64,000 bases of DNA from Candidatus Pseudomonas phytovorans (GTDB lineage: Bacteria > Pseudomonadota > Gammaproteobacteria > Pseudomonadales > Pseudomonadaceae), in the NCBI GenBank assembly GCA_029202525.1, contig CP119325.1, positions 943,001 to 1,007,000 of the forward strand, in the 5' to 3' direction. The translations under genes were made by a program, and so were the position numbers. This document shows, in pieces, positions 42,482-51,100 of the stretch. The notes under the pieces were generated by a model. The model was not told where the DNA came from. It did no database searches and saw only the letters and a program-made list of their open reading frames with translations. The first letter of the stretch is position 1. Each line of letters opens with the position of its first letter.

Positions 42482-42581
42482 GCCGGCCTCTTCGCGGGCA
42501 CGCCCGCTCCCACAGGTTCTCCACGAGCTTCCGATCCGGTGTAAATCCTGTGGGAGCGGGCGTGCCCGCGAAAGGGCCGGT
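42482..42581. repeat. REP pair (class A, inverted)
   Basis: Two facing class A copies, CCTCTTCGCGGGCACGCCCG and its complement, lie between tonB and algH on the same strand, only about a dozen bases past the tonB stop. It probably separates the tonB mRNA from the algH-ruvX-pyr genes. Confidence 0.87.
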
Positions 42582-42593
42582 GAAGCCAGTAAA

Positions 42594-43499
42594 TCAGTTG
42601 CTGGACAAACGGTCGCCACGAGCAAACCGCCAGGTGCGGATAATTTCCAGCCGGTCAAACTCGGCCAGATCCCCGGTAAACGGCGCAAACGGCGCCGCCA
42701 GCCGCACGATGCGTTGCGCTGCCTGGTCCAGCAGCGGCTGCCCGGACGATTCCAGCACCAGCACCTCGTACAACGAGCCATCGCGGTTGATTGACACCAT
42801 CATCCGCAAGTTGCCGTAAATCTGCTGCCGGCGCGCTTCGTCGGGGTAGTTCAGGTTGCCGACCCGTTCGACCTTCTTGCGCCACTCTTCCTTGTACCAG
42901 GCGCCCTTGTCGCGCATGGTCGACGCGGCGTTCAAACGGTGGATGCGCGGGCGCTTGGCGTACAGCTGCTGTTCGTTGGAGAGTTCCGCCTCCAGGCTGG
43001 CGATCTGGCTGGACAGCTGCGAGCTGTCGAAGTCTGGCACGGGTGCGGCCGGCTTGGGCTGTGCCTTGCTTTCCTTGGGCTTGGGTTCGACCTTCTGCGG
43101 CTTGGGCGCAGTGGTCACTACCGCCGACTTCTGCGGGGTAGGGGGTGGTATCACCTCGGGCCTGGCGGCAGGCGGCGGGGTGATCTTGTTGATCTTGCTG
43201 TCCTGGAAGGGCGCCAGCTCGGTGGTGGTGGGCACCGCTTTCTTGTCCAGCGTGCCGCTGCCCTGCTGGTTCTCCTGGGCCTGAAAATCGGCCTTCTCCG
43301 GCGCCTTCTCGCTCTTGAAGGTGGCCAGGGTGATGTCCATGGTGTGGCGGATTTCGGCAGGTTTGACCACGGTGAAGCCGACGCCAAGAATCAGCGCCAA
43401 GTGCACCAGGGCAGCCAGGAACAGGGTAAAGCCGAGCCGGTCCACCGGGCGAACACGGGGAGGCAGCAGGTCGGCAGGGATGTCAGCGGGCAGCGTCAT
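42594..43499 (-). CDS. tonB: TonB-family energy transducer
   Basis: Inner-membrane protein of 301 residues with one N-terminal membrane anchor (~23-45, LGFTLFLAALVHLALILGVGFTVV), a Pro/Lys-rich periplasmic spacer (TPPPAARPEVIPPPTP, PKPKESKAQPKPAAP) and a C-terminal TonB domain (YPDEARRQQIYGNLRMMVSINRDGSL, LDQAAQRIVRLAAPFAPF). It is one of several TonB proteins usual in pseudomonads; this locus, next to gshB and the pil-chp genes, is the type called tonB3 in P. aeruginosa, where it affects twitching. No exbBD is nearby. Confidence 0.9.
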   Translation of the reverse strand: MTLPADIPADLLPPRVRPVDRLGFTLFLAALVHLALILGVGFTVVKPAEIRHTMDITLATFKSEKAPEKADFQAQENQQGSGTLDKKAVPTTTELAPFQDSKINKITPPPAARPEVIPPPTPQKSAVVTTAPKPQKVEPKPKESKAQPKPAAPVPDFDSSQLSSQIASLEAELSNEQQLYAKRPRIHRLNAASTMRDKGAWYKEEWRKKVERVGNLNYPDEARRQQIYGNLRMMVSINRDGSLYEVLVLESSGQPLLDQAAQRIVRLAAPFAPFTGDLAEFDRLEIIRTWRFARGDRLSSN

Positions 43500-43590
43500 C
43501 AGGTATCCAGCAACTGCAGGGCGGGGCAGCAGCTCAGTCGAATAGGACCGGCATCATACCCCACTCTGCAGTTTTGCTTCGCGTTGGCTG

Positions 43591-44544
43591 TCAGCGCGCC
43601 TTGAGCTTGCGATCAATGGCATCCATCAGCTTGCCACCGATATCGGTGTTGTAGGCGGCATCGATCTCGCGGATGCAGGTGGGGCTGGTAACGTTGATTT
43701 CGGTGAGGTAATCGCCGATCACGTCCAGCCCCACGAACAGCAGGCCTTTCTCGCGCAGGGTCGGGCCGATCTGGGCGGCGATCCAGCGGTCGCGCTCGGT
43801 CAGCGGGCGTGCTTCGCCACGGCCGCCGGCGGCCAGGTTGCCACGGGTCTCGCCGCTGGCCGGAATACGCGCCAGGCAGTAGTCCACCGGCTCGCCATCG
43901 ATCATCAGGATGCGTTTGTCGCCGTCCTTGATTGCCGGCAGGTAGGCCTGGGCCATGATTTGCTGGGTGCCCAGTGCGGTCAGGGTTTCCAGGATCACCG
44001 ACAGGTTGGGGTCGCCAGCCCGGTGACGGAAGATCGACGTACCGCCCATGCCATCCAGCGGCTTGAGGATCACGTCGACATGCTTGGCGGCGAACTCGCG
44101 AATGATGTCCGGGCGGCGGCTGACCAGCGTCGGCGTGGTGCACTGCGGGAACAGTGTGGCGAACATCTTTTCGTTGCAATCGCGCAGGCTCTGCGGGCGG
44201 TTGACCACCAGCACGCCGTCATTTTCGGCCTGCTCCAGCAGGTAAGTGCTGTAGACGAACTCCATGTCGAAGGGCGGATCCTTGCGCATCAGGATGACGT
44301 CCAGTTCGGCCAGCGGGCTGTCCTGCTCCTCGCCCAGCTCGAACCAGTGCGCCGCGTCGGCAAACACTTTCAGCGGGCGCATGCGGGCGCGGGCCTTGCT
44401 TTCGCCCTGATACAGGTCTTGCTGTTCCATGTAGAACAGGTTCCAGCCGCGGGCCTGGGCGGCCAGCAGCATGGCCAGCGAACTGTCCTTCTTGTAGGAG
44501 ATGGACGCGATGGGGTCCATGACAATGCCGAGGCGAACGCTCAT
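43591..44544 (-). CDS. gshB: Glutathione synthetase
   Basis: ATP-grasp ligase adding glycine to gamma-glutamylcysteine. The protein is 317 residues from ATG 44544 (MSVRLGIVMDPIASI). Family blocks seen: MRKDPPFDMEFVYSTYLLE, the glycine-rich ATP loop LKPLDGMGGTSIFRH, RILMIDGEPVDYCLARIP and the metal/substrate site EINVTSPTCIREID. It is divergent from pilG, with a 154-base promoter-bearing gap. Confidence 0.96.
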   Translation of the reverse strand: MSVRLGIVMDPIASISYKKDSSLAMLLAAQARGWNLFYMEQQDLYQGESKARARMRPLKVFADAAHWFELGEEQDSPLAELDVILMRKDPPFDMEFVYSTYLLEQAENDGVLVVNRPQSLRDCNEKMFATLFPQCTTPTLVSRRPDIIREFAAKHVDVILKPLDGMGGTSIFRHRAGDPNLSVILETLTALGTQQIMAQAYLPAIKDGDKRILMIDGEPVDYCLARIPASGETRGNLAAGGRGEARPLTERDRWIAAQIGPTLREKGLLFVGLDVIGDYLTEINVTSPTCIREIDAAYNTDIGGKLMDAIDRKLKAR

Positions 44545-44698
44545 GGGGTGGTTCCTCTTGGCGGCAGGTGGCCGCGATGGATCGAAAGAAAAGTGGCTCA
44601 GGGTGGCGCCGCGAACGCCGCCGGTCAAGGGGCGGCGCAGATGGAATGGCCACCCGGAGTGTGCTAAAAGTGCAGCTAATTTCCATTGGTAGGCGTCT

Positions 44699-45100
44699 AT
44701 GGAACAACCCCTGAAGGTGATGGTGATCGACGATTCGCGCACGATCCGCCGCACCGCGCAGATGCTGCTCGGTGAAGCGGGCTGCGAGGTGATCACTGCC
44801 AGCGATGGCTTCGATGCCCTGGCCAAGATCGTCGACCACCAGCCCAGCATCATCTTTGTCGATGTGCTGATGCCGCGCCTGGACGGCTACCAGACCTGTG
44901 CCGTGATCAAGCACAACAGTGCTTTCAAGGACACCCCGGTGATTCTGCTGTCGTCGCGCGACGGGCTGTTCGACAAGGCCCGCGGCCGGGTGGTCGGCTC
45001 TGATCAGTTCCTGACCAAACCGTTCAGCAAGGAAGAGCTGCTCGACGCGATCCGTGCCCATGTGCCCGGGTTTACCGCGCCTCAACAACACGCACCCTGA
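44699..45100 (+). CDS. pilG: Chp-pathway response regulator PilG
   Basis: Single REC-domain protein of 133 residues. The phosphorylation site is the aspartate in IIFVDVLMPRLDGYQ, with the acidic pair in VIDDSRTIRR, the switch residue in LLSSRDG and the lysine in LTKPFSKEEL. It is the first gene of the Pil-Chp operon; in P. aeruginosa PilG and PilH receive phosphate from ChpA and influence type IV pilus motors and cAMP. Confidence 0.93.
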   Translation: MEQPLKVMVIDDSRTIRRTAQMLLGEAGCEVITASDGFDALAKIVDHQPSIIFVDVLMPRLDGYQTCAVIKHNSAFKDTPVILLSSRDGLFDKARGRVVGSDQFLTKPFSKEELLDAIRAHVPGFTAPQQHAP

Positions 45101-45147
45101 CCGCGCCCCGCCATGGCACGGCCTTACTTTCCTGATGGGGAAACAGC

Positions 45148-45513
45148 ATGGCCCGAGTTCTGATTGTCGACGACTCGCCGACAGAGATGTACAAATTGGC
45201 CGGATGGCTTGAAAAGCACGGTCATGAGGTGCTCAAAGCCAGCAACGGTGCCGATGGCGTGGCGTTGGCCCGCCAGGCAAAGCCCGATGCCGTGTTGATG
45301 GACATTGTCATGCCTGTTCTCAACGGCTTCCAGGCGACCCGGCAATTGAGCAAGGATCCCGAGACCAGCGCCATTCCAGTATTGGTCGTTACCACCAAAG
45401 ACCAGGAAACTGATCGCATTTGGGCAAAGCGCCAAGGCGCGCGGGGTTTCGTGACCAAACCGGTGGAAGAAGACGATCTGATCGCCAAGCTCCAAGAAGT
45501 GCTGGGCGCTTGA
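45148..45513 (+). CDS. pilH: Chp-pathway response regulator PilH
   Basis: Single REC-domain protein of 121 residues, with LIVDDSPTEMY, the phospho-acceptor in AVLMDIVMPVLNGFQATRQL, VVTTKDQETDR and GFVTKPVEEDDL. It is probably the second response regulator of the pathway, acting partly as a phosphate sink by analogy with P. aeruginosa. It ends overlapping the TTG start of pilI. Confidence 0.93.
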   Translation: MARVLIVDDSPTEMYKLAGWLEKHGHEVLKASNGADGVALARQAKPDAVLMDIVMPVLNGFQATRQLSKDPETSAIPVLVVTTKDQETDRIWAKRQGARGFVTKPVEEDDLIAKLQEVLGA

Positions 45514-46064
45514 CCACCCGCCCGCAGGGCGCGTCGCTGACCGCCTTCGAGCTGTTGCTGGACATTGACCGGCGCTGCCGCCTGCTGGTTGCCGACCAAC
45601 CGCCGCAGGACAACCGCCTGCAACAGTGGAGCGGTATTGGTTTTCGCATTGCCGGGCAGTGGTTCGTCGCGCCCATGGGCGAAGTGGCCGAGGTGCTGCG
45701 CGAGCCGCGCAGCAGCCGCGTCCCAGGTGTGCAGCCATGGGTGTGCGGTGTAGCCAACCTGCGTGGCCGGTTGTTGCCGGTGATGGACCTGAGCAGCTTC
45801 TTCGGCCTGGGTCACGTCGCCCCGGGCAAGCAACGGCGGGTGCTGGTGCTGGACCACGAGGCCTTGTTCGTCGGCCTGTTGGTGGACGAGGTACTGGGCT
45901 TGCAGCACTTTGCCTTGGACAGCCTGCAGCTTTCGCCGCCGCAGCCACTGATCCACGCTGCTGCACGGTTTGTGCAGGGGCATTTCCCGCGCGAACGCAA
46001 TTGGGCGATTTTCAGCCCCTTCGCCCTGGCCCAGGCGCCGGGCTTTCTTGATGTGGCGTTATAG
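45510..46064 (+). CDS. pilI: CheW-like adaptor PilI (TTG start)
   Basis: CheW-fold coupling protein linking receptor PilJ to kinase ChpA, 184 residues. The most natural start is the TTG at 45510, in a TTGA overlap with the pilH stop (TTRPQGASLTAFELLLDIDRRC). The CheW core appears as GIGFRIAGQWFVAPMGEVAEVLREP and ANLRGRLLPVMDLSSFFGL. Longer starts would lie within pilH. Confidence 0.9.
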   Translation: MTTRPQGASLTAFELLLDIDRRCRLLVADQPPQDNRLQQWSGIGFRIAGQWFVAPMGEVAEVLREPRSSRVPGVQPWVCGVANLRGRLLPVMDLSSFFGLGHVAPGKQRRVLVLDHEALFVGLLVDEVLGLQHFALDSLQLSPPQPLIHAAARFVQGHFPRERNWAIFSPFALAQAPGFLDVAL

Positions 46065-46075
46065 GACCTGCGAAC

Positions 46076-48136
46076 GTGAACAAGCCTGCCACCTCTGTCA
46101 CCGCAACCACGGTGAGCCCACGTACCCGCAGCATCGCGCAGATCACTGTGCTGTTCCTGATTCTGATCTTGTCGATCATCCTGTTGTTCGCCAACTTCGC
46201 GTACCTGAACACCCAATCCAACTACGACAAGCAGTACATCGGCCATGCCGGCGAACTGCGGGTGCTGTCGCAACGCATCGCCAAGAACGCCACCGAAGCG
46301 GCCGCTGGCAAGGCTCTGGCCTTCAAGCTGCTATCGGATGCGCGCAATGATTTCGAACGGCGTTGGGGCTACCTGCGTCAGGGTGACAAGTCCACCGGCC
46401 TGCCGCCCGCGCCGCCCACGGTCCGTGACGAGATGGAGTCGGTACGCCGCGACTGGGAAAACCTGCGCAAGAACACCGACACCATCCTGGCCAGCGAGCA
46501 GACCGTGCTGTCGCTGCACCAAGTGGCGGCGACGCTGGCCGAAACCGTGCCGCAGTTGCAGGTGGAATACGAAAAAGTGGTCGAGATCCTGCTGCAAAGC
46601 GGCGCTCCGGCCGCCCAGGTGGCGGTCGCCCAGCGCCAGCTGTTGCTGGCCGAGCGCATTCTGGGTTCGGTCAACACTGTGCTGGCCGGTGACGATACTG
46701 CAGCCCAGGCAGCCGATGCCTTTGGCCGCGATGCCGGGCGCTTTGGCCAGGTGCTGGAAGGCATGCTCAGCGGCAACGCGGCAATCCAGGTAACCCGCGT
46801 CGAAGACGCCGACGCCCGCGCGCGCCTGGCCGAGATCGCTGAACTGTTCCAGTTTGTCGCAGGCTCCGTGGATGAAATCCTCGAAACCTCGCCCGAACTG
46901 TTCCGCGTACGCGAGGCAGCAGGCAACATCTTCAGCTTGTCGCAAACCCTGCTCGACGAAGCGTCGCACCTGGCCAACAGTTTCGAAAACCTGGCCGGTG
47001 GGCGCACTCTCGACACAGTGGGCGGCTACGCCCTGGGCCTGCTGGCACTGGCCTCGATCATCCTCATCGGCCTGGTCATGGTGCGTACCACAAACCGCCA
47101 GCTGCGCGAGACGGCGGAAAAGAACGAACGCAACCAGCAGGCGATCATGCGCCTGCTCGACGAAATCGAAGAGCTGGCTGATGGCGACCTGACCGTGACC
47201 GTATCGGTGACCGAAGACTTCACTGGCGCCATTGCCGACTCGATCAACTATTCCGTGGACCAGCTGCGCGATCTGGTCGCCACCATCATTCACAGCGCCG
47301 TGCAGGTCGCCGCTGCCGTGCAGGACACGCAAAACACCGCTCGCCAGCTGGCCAAGGCCTCGGAGCACCAGGCCGATCAGATCAGCGAGGCCTCCGAGGC
47401 GGTCGGCGACATGGTCGAGTCGATCGATCGAGTATCGGCGCATGCCTACGAATCGGCCAAGGTGGCCGAACGCTCGGTGGCCATCGCCAACAAGGGTAAC
47501 GAGGTGGTGCACAACACCATCAATGGCATGGACAACATTCGCGAGCAGATCCAGGACACCGCCAAGCGGATCAAACGCCTGGGTGAGTCTTCCCAGGAAA
47601 TCGGCGACATTGTCAGTCTGATCGACGACATTGCTGACCAAACCAACATTCTTGCCCTCAACGCGGCGATCCAGGCCTCGCTGGCTGGTGAGGCCGGCCG
47701 TGGTTTTGCGGTGGTTGCCGACGAGGTGCAGCGCCTGGCCGAGCGCTCGTCCTCGGCCACCCGCCAGATAGAGGCGCTGGTGCGCACCATTCAGGCCGAC
47801 ACCAACGAGGCCGTGATCTCCATGGAGCAAACCACCGCCGAAGTGGTGCGCGGCGCCCGCCTGGCCCAGGATGCCGGCGTGGCGCTGGCCGAGATCGAAG
47901 GGGTATCGCAGAACCTGGCCGATCTTATCCACAGCATCTCTGATGCTGCCCAACTGCAGACCTCGTCGGCCGGGCAGATCTCCCACACCATGGCAGTCAT
48001 CCAGCAGATTACCGCGCAGACCTCCGCCGGCTCCGGAGCCACTGCCGACAGCATCCGCCACCTGGCCCGTATGGCCAGCGAGATGCGCCGTTCGGTCTCC
48101 GGTTTCACCCTGCCGCCACCTGCTGAACCGAAGTGA
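46076..48136 (+). CDS. pilJ: Type IV pilus methyl-accepting chemotaxis protein PilJ
   Basis: Chemoreceptor of the Chp system, 686 residues, starting with GTG at 46076. TM1 lies at ~22-45 (ITVLFLILILSIILLFANFAYL), followed by a long helical PilJ periplasmic domain, TM2 near ~318-340 (LGLLALASIILIGLVMV), HAMP, and a signalling domain with ILALNAAIQASLAGEAGRGFAVVADEVQRLAERS. In P. aeruginosa PilJ senses pilus retraction state. No methyltransferase (pilK) gene follows; chpA begins straight after. Confidence 0.94.
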   Translation: MNKPATSVTATTVSPRTRSIAQITVLFLILILSIILLFANFAYLNTQSNYDKQYIGHAGELRVLSQRIAKNATEAAAGKALAFKLLSDARNDFERRWGYLRQGDKSTGLPPAPPTVRDEMESVRRDWENLRKNTDTILASEQTVLSLHQVAATLAETVPQLQVEYEKVVEILLQSGAPAAQVAVAQRQLLLAERILGSVNTVLAGDDTAAQAADAFGRDAGRFGQVLEGMLSGNAAIQVTRVEDADARARLAEIAELFQFVAGSVDEILETSPELFRVREAAGNIFSLSQTLLDEASHLANSFENLAGGRTLDTVGGYALGLLALASIILIGLVMVRTTNRQLRETAEKNERNQQAIMRLLDEIEELADGDLTVTVSVTEDFTGAIADSINYSVDQLRDLVATIIHSAVQVAAAVQDTQNTARQLAKASEHQADQISEASEAVGDMVESIDRVSAHAYESAKVAERSVAIANKGNEVVHNTINGMDNIREQIQDTAKRIKRLGESSQEIGDIVSLIDDIADQTNILALNAAIQASLAGEAGRGFAVVADEVQRLAERSSSATRQIEALVRTIQADTNEAVISMEQTTAEVVRGARLAQDAGVALAEIEGVSQNLADLIHSISDAAQLQTSSAGQISHTMAVIQQITAQTSAGSGATADSIRHLARMASEMRRSVSGFTLPPPAEPK

Positions 48137-48159
48137 AGCGCCGCGCTGAGGAAGTGCCC

Positions 48160-51100
48160 ATGGCATCTGTTGCTTTAAGCCCCGAGCGTCACGACACGGT
48201 GGCGCTGGCCTGGACAAAGGCTGCCATCCTCGACTGCCTGGGGCAGGCGCGCCAAGCGCTGGAGCGTTTTGCCGGGGAACCCGGCGACCTGTCGATACTG
48301 GCCTTCGTGGTCGACAACCTGCACCAGGTGCATGGCTGCCTACGTATGCTTGAGCTGCGAGGTGCGACGCGCCTGGCCGAAGAACTGGAGCTGTTCGCCA
48401 AGGCCCTGGCCGACGGCCAGGTGAGCCCACGGGGTGATTGCCTGGGTGCGTTGTTCCGCGGCCTGGAGCAGTTGCCCTCATACCTGGAGCGTTTGCGCGG
48501 TGCCCGCCACGACCTGCCATTGGTGATGCTGCCGCTGCTCAACCAACTGCGCGCCTGCCGTGGCATCGAGCCGCTGGCCCAGGCCAGCCTGATCAGCGGC
48601 GCAGCGCAGCGCTTTGCCGGCTCTGACGACCTGGCCAACCTCGACCTGTCGCTGGGCAACTGGCGCGATCAGTTGCAGGCCGGGCCGGGCCGCGATGCCC
48701 TGCGCTCGGTGGTGACCGCGCTGTGCGACGACCTAATGCGCATAAAGGAGCGCCTGGACCAGTTCGTGCGCAGCGACCGCCAGCACAACGAGCAGCTCGA
48801 TGCCCTGCTGGCGCCGCTGCGCCACGTGGCTGACACCTTGGCTGTGCTGGGTTTCCAGCAACCACGGCGTGTGATCATCGACCAGGTGCTGGCGCTGCAG
48901 GCCCTGGCCCAGGGTGAGCGAGCGGTGGACGACGCGGTGTTGATGGATGTAGCGGGTGCCCTGCTGTATGTGGAGGCCTCGCTGAACGGCATGGTCGGCC
49001 CGCTGGAAGAAAACGGCCAGGGCGGCCTGCCGGGTTCGGACCTGGCCGAGATCCGCCAGCTGGTGCTGAACGAGTCGCTGAACGTGTTGCAGCAGGCCAA
49101 GGACCTGATCGGCGATTATGTGGAGTCCGACTGGCCCCGGCAGCGGTTGCAACCCTTGCCCGGGCTGCTGCAGCAGGTGCGCGGGGCGTTGGCCATGTTG
49201 ATGCTACCCGCCGTGGCCGAGCTGCTTGCCGGCTGCGCAAGCTATGCACAGCGTTGGTTGCAGCATCTGGAGGAGGAACCGCCCGCCGATGAGCTGGCCC
49301 ACTTGGCCGAGGCCCTGAGCGCCGTTGAATGTTACCTGCAGTGGCGGGTGGCCGACCCGCTTGCCGATGGCCAGCCGTTCATCGACAGGGCGCGTGGCAG
49401 CCTGGCGGCGTTGGGCGTGTACTGTGCGCAGGCTGACGCTCAAACGGGCCAGGACGCCAATGGCGATGGCATCGATGACGAGCTGCGCGAGGTGTTCCTC
49501 GAAGAAGCGGGCGAATTGTTGCCGGATATTGAGCGCCACTGGCTACGCTGGCGTGCCGACAACCAGCAGCGCGGGGCACTGGAGGAAGTGCGCCGTGCGC
49601 TGCATACGCTCAAAGGCAGTGGCCGCATGGTGCATGCCGAAGCGGTAGCCGAACTGGCCTGGGGCGCCGAGCACCTGCTGAACCGGGTGCTGGAGGGCCG
49701 CAGCGTGCTTAGCCCGGAAGGCGTGGTGGCCCTGCAACAAGCGTTCGTCCATCTGCCCGATCTGCTGGCCGACTTTGCCGCCGGCCAACTGCCGCAACTG
49801 ACCGAAATCGAACAGCTGGCGGGGCATCTGCATGCCCTGGCTGAAAACGACGCACCGGCGGCGGCCAGTATCGATGGCCTCGATCCACAGTTGCTGGATA
49901 TCTTCCGCAGTGAGGCGCATGGCCATCTGGCTAGCCTCGATGATTTCCTGCAGGGCGCCGACGGCCACGACACACCGGTCAGCGATGGCCTGCAACGTGC
50001 CCTGCACACACTCAAAGGCAGTGCCGCCATGGCCGGGGTAATGCCGGTCGCCGAACTGGCCACTGCCTTCGACCGCCTGGCCCGGGAATACAAGGGCCAC
50101 CAATTACCACTGCAAATGGCCGAGATCGAATGGCTGGAAGCCGCGCGCTCGCTGTTCCATCTCGGCCTGGCGCAACTCGACAGTACACCACTGGCAGCCA
50201 TCCCTGGTGCCGCAGAGCTGATCGAAACGGTTGGCCAGGCCGTCGATAGCCACTTGGCCAGCGTGCACGACGACCCGCAGCATGCCCGGCGCAGCAAGCG
50301 CGACCCGCAGCTGATTGCCAGCTTCCTCGCCCAGGCCATGGACACTCTGCTGGATGCCGAGTCGTTGCTGTCGCGCTGGCAGCAACAGCCCGGCCAGCGG
50401 GACGCCCTGGATACTCTGCTTGACCAGATGACTACCCTGGGCCACGCCGCGCACCTGGCCGACTTGTGGCAGATGGATGACGTGTGCGAGGCCTTGCTGG
50501 ACCTGTATGGCGCGGTGGAGGAGGGCAGCCTGCCCGCTGATTCACGGTTTTTCACCCAGATGCAGCGCGGCCATGAAGCCCTGCTGGACATGCTCGACGA
50601 AGTGGCCGCCGGGCAGGACATCGTGTCACGGCCGGAGCTGGTCGACAGCCTGCGTAATCTGCTGGACCAGGCCCTGGCACCGGATGCCACCGGCCTTGTG
50701 GGTATCGACACGGTCACACCGCTGCACCCGGACATGGACCTGACCGATACCCTGGGGCTGTCGCATGACACGTTGCTGCCAGAGGTGGTCGAGTCACTGC
50801 CTGACGCGCCGGAAAGCCCCGGCCAAGAGCTGCTGGAAGTGTTCCTTGAAGAAAGCTCGGATATCGTCGAGAGCGCCGCCGCGGCCCTGGCGCGCTGGCA
50901 GGCCGACCCGCGCAGCAGCGTCGAGGTGGACAACCTCATGCGCGACCTGCACACCCTCAAGGGTGTGGCGCGCATGGTCGAAATTGCCCCGATCGGCGAC
51001 CTGGCCCACGAGCTGGAATTCCTTTACGAATTGCTGGCTGCCGGGCGTCTGCCGCCGAGCCCGCCACTGTTCGCCCTGTTGCAGAACTGCCATGACCGCC

